A stretch of DNA of 32,570 bases, from the NCBI GenBank assembly GCA_018267585.1, contig JAFDYE010000166.1, positions 1-32,570 on the forward strand, given 5' to 3'. Origin of the DNA: Bacteroidota bacterium. GTDB taxonomy: Bacteria > Bacteroidota > Bacteroidia > Chitinophagales > Chitinophagaceae. Positions 7,482 to 16,049 of this stretch are shown here, in pieces (the stretch's first letter is position 1; every line of letters starts with the position of its first letter). The notes under the pieces are model-generated. The model was given only the letters and a program-made list of their open reading frames with translations, did not search any database and was not told the origin of the DNA. Made by a program: the position numbers and the translations under genes.

Positions 7482-8702
7482 ATGCGTAGTCGAAAGTTTC
7501 AGCTGGTGTTCATGGCGATAGCCGGGCTGTTGGACTTTTACGTCTTTCAGGCCATCAAGGCCGTTTCCGCGGGCCTTTTACCCCGTTGTGCGCTTTTGAT
7601 CTATACCGTCTATTGGATCGTTTCCCTCCTGACACTTTTAACTGTATTCTTTATTCTGCCCGGTCTGCAGTACAGGGCGCGAAAGACCTATTCCTATCTT
7701 ATGGCGCTGGTCGCCGGGCTTGTTCTGGGTAAGCTGGTCGCCTCGGTCCTCTTTTTTATCGACGACCTCCGTCGCGCTGCGCAATGGCTCCTGACAAGGA
7801 CTCCGGCCGGCGCCGCAGACATCTCCCGTAGTATATTCCTGAGCTGGCTGGGTCTGGGACTCGGCTGCGGCATTTTTGCCTCCCTTGTCGCCGGCTTCGC
7901 CAATAAATATAACTATAAGATCCGCCGGCTCCGGCTTGCATTTGCAAGCGTCCCCGCATCATTTAAAGGGCTTAAGATCGTTCAACTGTCTGATATTCAT
8001 TCCGGTAGCTTTGGTAACCCTGCGTCGGTCAACAAGGGTATCGACATGGTCCTGGCGGAGAAGCCGGATATCATCCTGTTCACCGGCGACCTGGTCAACA
8101 GCATCGCCTCCGAAATGAAGGACTACCAGGCCATGTTTTCCCGCCTGAACGCGCCAATGGGCGTCTATTCGACCCTGGGGAACCACGACTACGGTGATTA
8201 CCACTGGTGGGAGTCGGAGCAGGCTAAGAAAGCCAACCTCGATCGTCTCCGGCAGATACAGGCAGAGATGGGCTGGCGCCTGCTCATGAACGAACACGTC
8301 GTCTTTGAAAGGGGAGGGGACAGGATCGCCCTGATCGGGATCGAGAACTGGAGCGCAAAAGCACGCTTCCCCAAATACGGGAAGATGGGCGAAGCCCATG
8401 CGGGGACAGAGCAATATCCGTTCAAGATCCTGATGAGCCACGACCCAAGCCACTGGGACGCCGAAGTAAGAACCCAATACCCCGACGTCGACCTGATGCT
8501 TGCCGGTCATACTCACGGCATGCAGTGGGGTTTCGAGCTGCCGGGTCTCAAATGGAGTCCCGTGAGCTTTATCTACAAACAGTGGGCTGGTCTTTATGAA
8601 GAAGGGGATCAGAAATTATATGTCAATCGCGGTTTTGGCTTTATCGGTTATCCGGGCCGATTTGGGATACTGCCAGAAATAACGGTTATCGAGCTGGCTT
8701 AA
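7482..8702 (+). CDS. Membrane-anchored metallophosphoesterase
   Basis: A 406-residue protein with four hydrophobic segments in the first 140 residues (about 8-28, 36-60, 72-93 and 118-140) and a calcineurin-like phosphoesterase domain from about 160 to the end. The metal motifs are in order: LSDIHSG (169-175), TGDLVN (201-206), GNHDYGD (233-239), SHD and AGHTHGMQWG. This matches the YkuE-like family of di-metal phosphodiesterases or phosphatases. The substrate is unknown; UDP-diacylglucosamine and phospholipid-related reactions are known in related families but cannot be assigned here. The catalytic domain probably faces the cytoplasm, though topology is not certain. The gene stands alone on the plus strand. 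Confidence 0.9.
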   Translation: MRSRKFQLVFMAIAGLLDFYVFQAIKAVSAGLLPRCALLIYTVYWIVSLLTLLTVFFILPGLQYRARKTYSYLMALVAGLVLGKLVASVLFFIDDLRRAAQWLLTRTPAGAADISRSIFLSWLGLGLGCGIFASLVAGFANKYNYKIRRLRLAFASVPASFKGLKIVQLSDIHSGSFGNPASVNKGIDMVLAEKPDIILFTGDLVNSIASEMKDYQAMFSRLNAPMGVYSTLGNHDYGDYHWWESEQAKKANLDRLRQIQAEMGWRLLMNEHVVFERGGDRIALIGIENWSAKARFPKYGKMGEAHAGTEQYPFKILMSHDPSHWDAEVRTQYPDVDLMLAGHTHGMQWGFELPGLKWSPVSFIYKQWAGLYEEGDQKLYVNRGFGFIGYPGRFGILPEITVIELA

Positions 8703-8810
8703 GAAACCTTTAACATTTTAACGACTCATTTAAGGATTTTAACAAACCAATAAATTAATCAAATGTACTTTCACCCCATAATTAGAATGAAACACAAAAC
8801 AGCACCAACA

Positions 8811-9464
8811 ATGAAATTCAGCATGAACAAATTTGCTCTTCCGCTCGCTTCGATCGCCCTCTCCCTCATGCTCGTAACCTTTACTACTGCCAACGCCGAT
8901 GCCCAGGAATCGCTGCAATTGGGTGTAAAGGGCGGCGTCAATCTTATTAAAGTGAGCGGACGCTCTTTCAATACCAAAGTCCAGCCAGGCGCGGTAGCCG
9001 GCTTTTACGGAGAACTGAATTTTTCAAAGAAATGGGTGCTGCAGCCTGAGCTGATCTGGAATCAGGTGGTCACGCAGACCTCCGAAGAGTTCGGCCAGAT
9101 CTATCCCGGTAACGGACTGATCACCAGCCAGGCCATTAACAATTATATAGCGCTTCCAATTCTTGTTGCTTTTAAACCTACGCCCGAATTATCGATCCTA
9201 GCAGGACCACAGTATGGCTACCTGGTCAATCAAACGCAAGGCCTTTGGCATACGGACCAGAACAAGGGCATCTTTGCAAAAAATGACCTTGCGGTCGTCA
9301 TCGGTGGTCAGCTCAACCTGGGCAAGATAAAAATTGGCGCGCGTTATGTATGGAATATAACGGATGCCAACGGCATCAACAATTCGGATCAGTGGCGCGA
9401 GCACGGCTTTCAGGCCTATCTGGGTTACCAGATCAAGGATATCAGGCTGAAAAAGAAGAAATAA
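8811..9464 (+). CDS. PorT-like outer membrane beta-barrel protein (copy 1)
   Basis: An outer-membrane beta-barrel protein of 217 residues if it starts at 8811 (MKFSMNKFALPLASIALSL...); ATGs at 8763, 8787 and 8823 are also possible. A signal peptide ends near ANADAQ. The mature part begins SLQLGVKGGVNLIKVSGRSF and shows alternating strands typical of the OMP_b-brl_2/PorT-like family, including LQPELIWNQ and LSILAGPQYGYLVN. It is paralogous to the next gene (LGIKAGANLFKVNGESF, IQPELLFNQ, LSILVGPQFGILLN). It lies in the outer membrane; the role is unknown and small-barrel structural or porin functions are guesses. The 5' region 8703-8810 is AT-rich with several TTTTAAC motifs. Confidence 0.88.
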   Translation: MKFSMNKFALPLASIALSLMLVTFTTANADAQESLQLGVKGGVNLIKVSGRSFNTKVQPGAVAGFYGELNFSKKWVLQPELIWNQVVTQTSEEFGQIYPGNGLITSQAINNYIALPILVAFKPTPELSILAGPQYGYLVNQTQGLWHTDQNKGIFAKNDLAVVIGGQLNLGKIKIGARYVWNITDANGINNSDQWREHGFQAYLGYQIKDIRLKKKK

Positions 9465-9467
9465 ATG

Positions 9468-9508
9468 TGCGGGAATAGGGTTTGAATAAAAAATAATCCT
9501 ATCCCGCA
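9468..9508. repeat. Imperfect inverted repeat after barrel gene copy 1
   Basis: TGCGGGAATAGG (9468-9479) and CCTATCCCGCA (9498-9508) pair with a single bulged A across an 18-nt loop, starting 3 bp after the stop codon. No T-tract follows, so it may stabilise the mRNA end or be a weak terminator. Further small hairpins follow at about 9518-9545 (GGCC-TTC-GGCC and GAACCG...CGGTTC). The rest of the gap to 9663 shows no gene. Confidence 0.5.
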
Positions 9509-9663
9509 AACCGCCGATAATTGGCCTTCGGCCGAACCGTTACCAGCGGTTCTTGGCAAGATGTAGAAAATCCGGGACAACTTCGGGTCGGACCAACCTA
9601 AAATCACTGGCATATAAGTTGAAATATTACTTGCAATCCATTCTTTCATCAAATCAAACCAAC

Positions 9664-10251
9664 ATGAAGAGGACCGCAATTGTATTATCCGTATTGCTAG
9701 TGACTGCCGGCCTGGGAGTCCGGGCCCAGGGAGTTCACCTGGGGATTAAGGCCGGCGCCAATCTCTTTAAAGTGAACGGCGAGTCGTTCAGCAACGAGTT
9801 CAAATTTGGCTATAATGTCGGCGCCTTTGCGCAGGTCAATTTCACTCCGAACATCGGTATCCAGCCCGAGCTGCTTTTTAACCAGACCAACTATCGTACA
9901 GGTACGGAGTTCAGCTCTATCTATCCCAATGGCGTTGGTGATGTAGAGGGAAAACTGAACTATCTTACTGTTCCGGTGCTGTTAAACCTCAGGCCGATCC
10001 CATTACTAAGCATCCTGGTCGGACCTCAGTTCGGCATCCTGCTGAACCAGGACGAGCACTTATTAAACAATACAAAGGATGCTTTCAAGAAAGGCGACTT
10101 TTCTCTGGTAGGCGGCGCACAGCTAAATCTGGCAAGCCTTATGGTCGGCGCCCGGTATGTGATCGGACTCAATGATATTAACGATGCAGGCACCCCGAAC
10201 TCCTGGAAGAACCAGGGCTGGCAACTCTACGCAGGTTTTCGGATATTTTAA
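9664..10251 (+). CDS. PorT-like outer membrane beta-barrel protein (copy 2)
   Basis: A 195-residue paralogue of the preceding gene. The ATG at 9664 is preferred because it gives a clean signal peptide, MKRTAIVLSVLLVTAGLGVRAQG; the longer open frame upstream is not protein-like. The mature barrel starts VHLGIKAGANLFKVNGESF and has the same order of motifs as copy 1 (QPELLFNQTNY, YLTVPVLLNLRPIPLLSILVGPQFG, GAQLNLASLMVGARYVIGLNDIND). It ends in an aromatic, WQLYAGFRIF, as expected for BAM-dependent barrels. The two genes are likely a tandem duplication, separated by 199 bp, and the pair ends at a strong terminator. Function is unknown. Confidence 0.88.
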   Translation: MKRTAIVLSVLLVTAGLGVRAQGVHLGIKAGANLFKVNGESFSNEFKFGYNVGAFAQVNFTPNIGIQPELLFNQTNYRTGTEFSSIYPNGVGDVEGKLNYLTVPVLLNLRPIPLLSILVGPQFGILLNQDEHLLNNTKDAFKKGDFSLVGGAQLNLASLMVGARYVIGLNDINDAGTPNSWKNQGWQLYAGFRIF

Positions 10252-10270
10252 GCCAATTACTTAACTTTAC

Positions 10271-10304
10271 ACAAAACCCTCCCGTGGGAGGGTTTTGTTT
10301 TTTT
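10271..10304 (+). terminator. Strong intrinsic terminator after the barrel gene pair
   Basis: Perfect 13-bp arms, ACAAAACCCTCCC (10271-10283) and GGGAGGGTTTTGT (10286-10298), with a minimal loop and a run of T after the stem, 19 bp after the stop codon. The symmetric A-tract on the other side gives some potential on the opposite strand as well. Confidence 0.93.
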
Positions 10305-10353
10305 GGATAAGAGTGCTATTTTGTTACAGATTGCACATACTCAAACACCACTG

Positions 10354-12753
10354 ATGAAAGAGAATTTATTCATGCGTGCCGAAGATGACCTGGATTTCAT
10401 GCCTATCATACCCTTGAATGAGACCGATAATGAGAACCTCAACGATATAGAGATACCCAAAGAACTTCCCGTACTTCCCCTTCGCAATACTGTGCTCTTC
10501 CCGGGCGTGGTCCTGCCCATTACTGTCGGAAGAGACAAAAGCATCAAGGCTGTCAATGACGCCTACAAATCGGACAGGCTTATCGGCGTGCTGGCGCAAA
10601 AGGACAGCACCATCGAAGACCCTTCGGTTGCCGACCTGGAAGACGTCGGTACCGTGGCGCGCATCATCAAGCTGATCAAAATGCCGGACGGCGGAACTAC
10701 GGTTATCCTTCAGGGTAAAAGAAGGTTCAAGGTCGGGGCCATTACCGCGGAAGATCCTTATTTCAAGGCGCAGGTGGTCCTGTTGCAGGAGGCAGAGGCG
10801 CCGAAAGAACAGGACTTCGAAGCCTACGTTTCCAATATAAAGGACCTGGCGGCACAGATCATCCAGCTGTCCCCCAACATCCCTTCAGAGGCTTCGATCA
10901 TCCTAAAGAACATCGAGAACCCGTCTTTTCTTATCCATTTTGTATCCAGCAATCTCAATACGGAGCTGCACGAAAAACAGCAGCTCCTGGAGATCCACCA
11001 TATCAAATCCCGGGCAGACCTGCTGCTGCAGCTGCTGCAGCGCGAGCTGCAGTTCGCGGAGCTCAAGAACAAGCTCACCAACAAGACAAAGACGGAGCTC
11101 GACAAGCAGCAGCGGGAATACTTCCTCCAGCAGCAGCTGAAAAGCAACAAGTACGAGCTGGGGGGCGACACCAACGAGCGCGAGCTGAAAGAGATGCAGA
11201 AAAAGGCCGAGAGCAAGAAATGGCCGGCTACGGCCCGCGACTTATTCCGCAAGGGGATCGAACGGCTCGAGCGCATGCATCCGACGACCCCGGACTATTC
11301 CGTCGTCTATAACCATCTCGACCTGATGCTGGAGCTTCCCTGGGGAGACTATACCGAAGATTCCTACGACCTGAAGAAGGCCAAAAAGATACTGGACCAG
11401 GACCACTATGGCATGGACAAGGTCAAGGAGAGGATACTGGAGTACCTGGCCGTGCTCAAGCTGAAGGGCGATATGAAGAGCCCGATCCTTTGTTTTGTCG
11501 GCCCTCCCGGCATCGGCAAGACCTCGCTGGGGCGCAGCATCGCCAGCGCCATTGGCCGGAAATATGTCCGCATCTCCCTGGGCGGCCTCCACGACGAAAG
11601 CGAGATCCGCGGCCACCGCAAGACCTATATCGGCGCTATGCCGGGCCGGATACTCCAGTCCCTGCGCAAGATAAAGTCTTCCAATCCGGTGATGATCCTG
11701 GACGAGATCGACAAGACAGGCAGCGATTTCCGCGGCGATCCTTCTTCGGCGCTGCTTGAAGTCCTCGATCCCGAACAGAATCATACGTTCTACGATAACT
11801 ACCTCGAGCTCGAATACGACCTGAGCAAGGTACTCTTCGTAGCGACGGCCAATGACATCAACGCCATCCCGCATGCGCTCCGCGATCGCCTGGAGATCAT
11901 CGATCTCAGCGGCTATGCAGTAGAAGAAAAGGTGGAGATCGCCCGGCGCCACCTCGTGCCCAAGCAAAAGGAGCTGCACGGCCTGAAGCCGATGAATTTC
12001 AAGATCGCCGATAAGGTGCTCGAAAAGGTGATACAGGACTACACGCGGGAGAGCGGCGTTCGCGAGCTCGACCGGCAGCTGGCCTCCATCATGCGCTACC
12101 AGGCGAAGGAATATGCGATAAAGGGCAAGCTGAAAGCCCAGCTGACGACCGTCGATATCGAAAAGGTGCTCGGAAAATCCAGGTACAGCAACGATCTCTA
12201 CAAAGTCGCCAATATGCCGGGAGTCGCCGTAGGACTGGCGTGGACCCCCGTGGGCGGGGACATCCTCTTTATCGAGACCAGTCTCAGCGACGGCAAGGGC
12301 GATCTGAAACTGACCGGCAACCTCGGGAATGTCATGAAGGAAAGCGCAGCCACCGCCCTTACTTACCTGCAGTCCAATGCCCGCAAATACGATATCGATC
12401 CAGAACTGTTCAATAAGAAGACCATTCATGTCCACGTCCCCGAAGGCGCGGTGCCCAAGGATGGCCCCAGCGCGGGTGTGACGATGATGTCAGCCATCTC
12501 TTCCGCTCTCACCGGGCGGCGGGTCAAACCCTATCTCGCCATGACGGGCGAGATCACACTAAGGGGACAGGTGTTGCCGGTAGGGGGCATCAAGGAAAAA
12601 ATTCTGGCCGCCCGCCGGGCAGGTCTGAAAGAGATCGTCCTCTGCTGGCAGAACGAAAAGGACGTCCAGGAGATCGATTCGGCTTTTATCAAAGGCCTCA
12701 AATTTCATTTTGTCAAGACCATGCAGCAGGTGCTCGAGCTGGCGCTCGTATAA
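10354..12753 (+). CDS. lon: ATP-dependent Lon protease
   Basis: A LonA-type protease of 799 residues from the ATG at 10354 ([15 protein letters not shown]); the 17 codons before it overlap the spacer beside the terminator. The N-terminal substrate-recognition domain begins around [20 protein letters not shown] and is followed by a long helical region ([18 protein letters not shown]). The AAA+ module has Walker [10 protein letters not shown] at about 383-391 and Walker [10 protein letters not shown]. The protease domain has the catalytic Ser706 in DGPSAGVTM and the catalytic Lys749 in GGIKEK. It degrades misfolded and regulatory proteins in the cytoplasm. No heat-shock promoter could be identified by eye. 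Confidence 0.97.
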   Translation: MKENLFMRAEDDLDFMPIIPLNETDNENLNDIEIPKELPVLPLRNTVLFPGVVLPITVGRDKSIKAVNDAYKSDRLIGVLAQKDSTIEDPSVADLEDVGTVARIIKLIKMPDGGTTVILQGKRRFKVGAITAEDPYFKAQVVLLQEAEAPKEQDFEAYVSNIKDLAAQIIQLSPNIPSEASIILKNIENPSFLIHFVSSNLNTELHEKQQLLEIHHIKSRADLLLQLLQRELQFAELKNKLTNKTKTELDKQQREYFLQQQLKSNKYELGGDTNERELKEMQKKAESKKWPATARDLFRKGIERLERMHPTTPDYSVVYNHLDLMLELPWGDYTEDSYDLKKAKKILDQDHYGMDKVKERILEYLAVLKLKGDMKSPILCFVGPPGIGKTSLGRSIASAIGRKYVRISLGGLHDESEIRGHRKTYIGAMPGRILQSLRKIKSSNPVMILDEIDKTGSDFRGDPSSALLEVLDPEQNHTFYDNYLELEYDLSKVLFVATANDINAIPHALRDRLEIIDLSGYAVEEKVEIARRHLVPKQKELHGLKPMNFKIADKVLEKVIQDYTRESGVRELDRQLASIMRYQAKEYAIKGKLKAQLTTVDIEKVLGKSRYSNDLYKVANMPGVAVGLAWTPVGGDILFIETSLSDGKGDLKLTGNLGNVMKESAATALTYLQSNARKYDIDPELFNKKTIHVHVPEGAVPKDGPSAGVTMMSAISSALTGRRVKPYLAMTGEITLRGQVLPVGGIKEKILAARRAGLKEIVLCWQNEKDVQEIDSAFIKGLKFHFVKTMQQVLELALV

Positions 12754-12850
12754 AGCGGCGCAACGAATTACGTATTAACAACCCTTTTTGAACCATTTGT
12801 TCCCCAATCGCGTTAGAATGTTTTCATGTTGGTTGTTTTAAGGGTAAAAC

Positions 12851-12884
12851 CAAATAGCCCGACCTCGGCCGGGCTATTTGTATT
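12851..12884 (+). terminator. Terminator after lon
   Basis: Perfect 11-bp arms, CAAATAGCCCG (12851-12861) and CGGGCTATTTG (12870-12880), enclose an 8-nt loop. The T-tail is short (TATT), so it may work in both directions. It lies 98 bp after the lon stop. The remaining intergenic DNA, 12754-13054 (301 bp), shows no convincing gene. Confidence 0.7.
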
Positions 12885-12998
12885 CAATGCAATGGCTGCC
12901 ACTGCGTTTTTTCTTATAAGGTATACTTCGTAGTCGTTTCTAAGTGCTCCCAGCCTGCTTTTCAAGGGAAATGGGTAATCGGTCCACGATTTGACGGT

Positions 12999-13033
12999 TT
13001 TGCTTTTTTATTATTACCGAAACATTAATTTTG
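12999..13033 (+). promoter_or_regulatory. Candidate promoter of the receiver-only regulator gene
   Basis: TAATTTTG at 13026-13033 matches the Bacteroidota -7 consensus TAnnTTTG exactly. A TTTG at 12999-13002 could serve as the -33 element, although the 23-nt spacing is somewhat long. Transcription would start about 15 nt before the ATG at 13055. Confidence 0.4.
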
Positions 13034-13054
13034 GTCAGGTAGAAAAAACCTTCC

Positions 13055-13498
13055 ATGATCAAGCTTATCATCGTAGACGATCATTTTCACGTGAGAGAAG
13101 CCTGGAGCTGGGTGCTCAACCAGGTACCCCGGATCAGCGTCATCGCACAATGCTCCAACGGCCAGGAGGCCATAGAAGCCGCCAAACGGTTGCAGCCGGA
13201 TGTGATCCTGATGGACATTCATATGACCCCCGTCAATGGTATCGAAGCCACCCGCACCATCCGTCAATTTTCCAGCAAGATAAAGATCATCGGCGTGTCC
13301 GTCCAGGCGGAGCGTTCTTACGTCAACGAGATGCTTCGCAACGGCGCCAATGGCTATGTGACGAAAAATTCCCCCAGCACCGAAATGGTGGCGGCCATCC
13401 ACGAAGTGCTGGCTGGCAATACCTATCTCTGCGAGGAAGTGGGGCATCTGCGTGCGGTCGCGGGAGAGATGCGCGCCCAGGCGCAGCTACGCAATTAA
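13055..13498 (+). CDS. Receiver-domain response regulator lacking an output domain
   Basis: A 147-residue protein consisting of a NarL/FixJ-type receiver domain. The acidic pair is D8-D9 (IIVDDH), the phosphoacceptor is D54 (VILMDIHM), the switch Ser is S82 (IIGVSVQ) and the conserved Lys is K104 (GYVTKNSP). After AAIHEVLAGNTYLCEEVG, where NarL-type proteins run through a linker into a LuxR-type HTH, this protein stops within about 17 residues. The DNA after the stop is a repeat cluster and encodes no HTH in any frame I can see. It could be a genuine single-domain phosphorelay protein or a regulator truncated by the repeat insertion. No partner histidine kinase is in the window. Confidence 0.88.
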   Translation: MIKLIIVDDHFHVREAWSWVLNQVPRISVIAQCSNGQEAIEAAKRLQPDVILMDIHMTPVNGIEATRTIRQFSSKIKIIGVSVQAERSYVNEMLRNGANGYVTKNSPSTEMVAAIHEVLAGNTYLCEEVGHLRAVAGEMRAQAQLRN

Positions 13499-13578
13499 CT
13501 CCTTCTCGTCCTTGTTTGCTCCGTCGGGTTTTCGAAAATTTAACAGGACTTCGTCGGAGCGTCATTCCTTGCTCAGAC

Positions 13579-13674
13579 CTTCGTCGAAGCGGCGTTCCTT
13601 GCTTCTCCTCGGTCGTTCCCTTCGATTCCTCGGGAACGTTCGCAACCTTCGCTTTAGCTCGGTTGTGTCGCAAA
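13579..13674. repeat. Imperfect repeat, copy 1
   Basis: About 96 bp beginning CTTCGTCGAAGCGGCGTTCC and containing CCTTCGATTCCTCGGGAACG, then ACCTTCGCT and GCTCGGT. It aligns with 13721-13816 at roughly three-quarters identity with one 1-nt indel. Shorter CTTCG-rich fragments flank it (13549 onward and 13691-13711). Read on the minus strand it gives RAKAKVANVPEESKG, similar to the peptide that copy 2 encodes at the end of BioB. The stretch 13499-13714 holds only this repeat material. Confidence 0.75.
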
Positions 13675-13714
13675 CTCGCTAATGATGGGAACTTCGGACG
13701 AGCTTCGTCCCTCG

Positions 13715-14788
13715 CTAGAACTTCGCCAAGGCTTCGTTCCTCGCCTTGACTCGTTCGTACCCTTCGGTTCCCTCGGGAACGTTCATGACCTTCGCTGTCG
13801 CTCGGTCACGGCCAACGGACGTGTCGTCCGTTTTAAATGCTACCCGGGGTTTCAGCCCCAGCAGCTCGAACATCAGATTGTCCTCTTCAAAAGAAGGATT
13901 GGGAGTCGTCAGCAGTTTTTCGCCGGCAAAGATCGAATTGGCTCCCGCCATGAAGCAGAGAGCCTGCTCTGCCTGGCTCATTTCCGCACGGCCGGCGCTC
14001 AGCCTGACCATCGTCGCTGGCATGAGGATCCTGGCAGTGGCTATCATCCGGATCATATCCCAGACGTCGACTTTTGGGTTATCGGCCAGCGGGGTACCTT
14101 TGACGCGGACCAGCGCGTTGATGGGCACGCTTTCGGGATGCTGGGGCAGGGTAGACAGTGTGTGCAGCATTTTAATGCGGTCGTCGTGGGTCTCGCCGAG
14201 ACCAATGATACCCCCGCAGCAGACGGTGACCCCGGCCTTCCGGACATTGTCAAGGGTCGCAAGACGGTCGTCATAAGTCCGGGTGGAAATGATCTCGCTA
14301 TAGTGTTCCTTTGACGTATCCAGGTTATGATTGTATGCGTAGAGGCCAGCATCCGCAAGACGTTTGGCCTGGTCCTCATTCAGCATGCCCAGCGTACAGC
14401 AGACTTCCATCCCCATCTCATTCACGCCTTTTACCATGTCGATGACCCGGTCAAAGTCCTTGTTATCCCTCACTTCACGCCAGGCTGCGCCCATGCAAAA
14501 TCGGGTGGAGCCGGCGGCCTTCGCCTTCGCTGCGTATTCGAGCACCTCTTCTTTCTTCATCAACGCCTGTACGTTGACCCCCGTATTATAACGGGCAGCC
14601 TGGGGGCAGTAGGCGCAGTCTTCGGGGCATCCCCCCGTCTTGATCGATAGCAGCGTGCAGACCTGGACCTCTCCGGTCTCGTTGTTCTCCCGGTGTACAG
14701 TGGCCGCGCGATAGATCAGGTCCAGCAGGGGCGTATCATAGATATCCTTTATTTCGTCCAGTGTCCAGTTATTACGGATCATAATCAT
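13715..14788 (-). CDS. bioB: Biotin synthase with repeat-encoded C-terminal tail
   Basis: A radical SAM biotin synthase of 357 residues. The SAM-cluster motif is [12 protein letters not shown], with C54, C58 and C61. Other family motifs are [27 protein letters not shown] and [10 protein letters not shown], with the Arg that ligates the 2Fe-2S cluster. It inserts sulfur into dethiobiotin in the last step of biotin synthesis. The family core ends near [23 protein letters not shown] (residue 319). The last 38 residues, [20 protein letters not shown] and onward, are encoded by repeat copy 2 and are not a normal part of BioB. The gene is downstream of the M42 peptidase gene (93-bp gap) and may be cotranscribed. 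No other biotin genes are in the window. Confidence 0.96.
   Translation of the reverse strand: MIMIRNNWTLDEIKDIYDTPLLDLIYRAATVHRENNETGEVQVCTLLSIKTGGCPEDCAYCPQAARYNTGVNVQALMKKEEVLEYAAKAKAAGSTRFCMGAAWREVRDNKDFDRVIDMVKGVNEMGMEVCCTLGMLNEDQAKRLADAGLYAYNHNLDTSKEHYSEIISTRTYDDRLATLDNVRKAGVTVCCGGIIGLGETHDDRIKMLHTLSTLPQHPESVPINALVRVKGTPLADNPKVDVWDMIRMIATARILMPATMVRLSAGRAEMSQAEQALCFMAGANSIFAGEKLLTTPNPSFEEDNLMFELLGLKPRVAFKTDDTSVGRDRATAKVMNVPEGTEGYERVKARNEALAKF
13721..13816. repeat. Imperfect repeat, copy 2, inside the 3' end of bioB
   Basis: About 96 bp beginning CTTCGCCAAGGCTTCGTTCC and containing CCTTCGGTTCCCTCGGGAAC, homologous to 13579-13674. It lies in the bioB reading frame and encodes [19 protein letters not shown] and the residues up to the end. 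A hairpin, ACGGACG-TGT-CGTCCGT (13815-13831), marks its bioB-proximal border. Confidence 0.75.
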
Positions 14789-14881
14789 TGGTTTATTTTT
14801 TCTTACTTATTTCCCGTCATTTAAAGTGACGGTTGAGTCCTTTAATAAAGGTAGATTCGATTAATTGAAAAGCCGGATTGG

Positions 14882-16006
14882 TTACAAATAGCTGAGGTTT
14901 GTCCTGGGCGTAAGCACCAGCAAAGTCTCATACATCAGACGGATCGTCTGCTCAATATCTTTTTTGTGCAGCATCTCCACGGTGGTATGCATATACCGCA
15001 GGGGGATGGAGATCAACACGGACGGGCAGCCGTCATTGGCATAGGCAAACGAGTCGGTGTCGGTGCCCGTGCTGCGCGATACGGCCCGCATCTGTACGGG
15101 AAGGCTGTGTTTCTCCGCGGTCTCCTGCACGAGGGCCAGCAGCTTGTTGTGTACCGCAGGTCCAAATGCCAGGGACGGCCCTTTGCCGCAGGCAACTTCC
15201 CCTTCGATGGTCTTGTTGATCATGGGCGTCGTCGTGTCGTGCGTCACGTCGGTGATGACAGCGATATTGGGCTTTATCCGACGGGCGATCATCTCAGCGC
15301 CCCGCAGACCGACCTCTTCCTGTACGGCGTTCACCACATAGAGCCCGAAGGGCAGCTTCTTCTTGTTCTCCTTCAGCAGACGCGCCACTTCGGCGATCAT
15401 AAACCCGCCGACGCGGTTGTCAAAAGCCCGGCCGATCAGATTGTCATACGCAAGCTCCGCATAGCCGTCCTGGTAGGTGACAACAGCGCCGATATGTACG
15501 CCGAGGTCTTCGAGCTCTTTTTTCGTACGGGCCCCGGTGTCGAGAAACAAATTGTCCACCTTCGGCTGGGACTCCTTGGCGTCAGCCCCGAGACGGGTAT
15601 GAATGGCCGGCCAGCCAAATACTGCCGGGACCTTCCCCTTCTTCCCGTGGATAAATACCCGCATTCCCGGAGCGATCTGGTGGTCGACCCCGCCATTCCG
15701 CTTGAGGTACAATAATCCTTCCGGAGTCATATAGTTCACGAACCAGCTGATCTCGTCGGCGTGCGCTTCGATGACAACCTTGAACGGAGCATCCGGATTC
15801 ACGATGCCGACGGCCGTGCCGTAGGGGTCCGTAAAATGCGTGTCCACATAAGGTTTCAGATAATCGAGCCATAGCCGCTGACCGCTGCTCTCGAAGCCGA
15901 CCGGAGAAGGATTGTTGATATAGTTCTTGAAAAATTCCCAGGATCTCGTAGTAAGAATTGAGGATGCTGCAGCCTCGCTTTTCGCACTTTTTGCCATTGG
16001 ATTCAT
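14882..16006 (-). CDS. M42-family metallopeptidase (glutamyl/deblocking aminopeptidase type)
   Basis: A 374-residue M42 peptidase (a second possible ATG is at 15997). The metal-binding and active-site motifs are IEAHADEISWFV (His82 and Asp84), a region around AFDNRVGGFM with the bridging Asp, NAVQEEVGLRGAEM with the catalytic Glu pair, ITDVTHDT and the late His in PLRYMHTTVEM. These cytoplasmic, di-metal, often dodecameric TET-type enzymes trim N-terminal residues from peptides. Some relatives are annotated as endoglucanase M, a misnomer. It lies between the UbiA-like gene and bioB on the same strand; the link is probably positional. Confidence 0.92.
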   Translation of the reverse strand: MNPMAKSAKSEAAASSILTTRSWEFFKNYINNPSPVGFESSGQRLWLDYLKPYVDTHFTDPYGTAVGIVNPDAPFKVVIEAHADEISWFVNYMTPEGLLYLKRNGGVDHQIAPGMRVFIHGKKGKVPAVFGWPAIHTRLGADAKESQPKVDNLFLDTGARTKKELEDLGVHIGAVVTYQDGYAELAYDNLIGRAFDNRVGGFMIAEVARLLKENKKKLPFGLYVVNAVQEEVGLRGAEMIARRIKPNIAVITDVTHDTTTPMINKTIEGEVACGKGPSLAFGPAVHNKLLALVQETAEKHSLPVQMRAVSRSTGTDTDSFAYANDGCPSVLISIPLRYMHTTVEMLHKKDIEQTIRLMYETLLVLTPRTNLSYL

Positions 16007-16049
16007 TTCGATTAGTGTGCCGGAGATAGGTTCCGGCTGACAAATGTAA

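Noticed and set aside
10302-10323. TTTG...TATTTTG as a lon promoter
   Set aside because: The two elements are only 11 nt apart, too close for a Bacteroidota -33/-7 pair.
11242-12435. Long open frame (397 codons) antisense to lon
   Set aside because: It is a shadow of the lon reading frame in a GC-rich gene. It has no recognisable domain and lon itself is clearly intact.
12754-13054. Possible small RNA or small gene between lon and the receiver gene
   Set aside because: Apart from the lon terminator and a candidate promoter, I found only a weak AACAACC/GGTTGTT pairing across a long loop, not enough for an RNA gene.
13083-13098. CACGTG core resembling a ParB parS site
   Set aside because: Only 12 of 16 positions match the canonical parS palindrome, and it is inside the response-regulator coding sequence. 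Clean parS sites are nearly perfect, so chance is more likely.
13323-13673. Minus-strand ORF covering the receiver gene end and repeat copy 1
   Set aside because: It has no recognisable domain, and half of it is antisense to the receiver gene. Its resemblance to the BioB tail is explained by the repeat.
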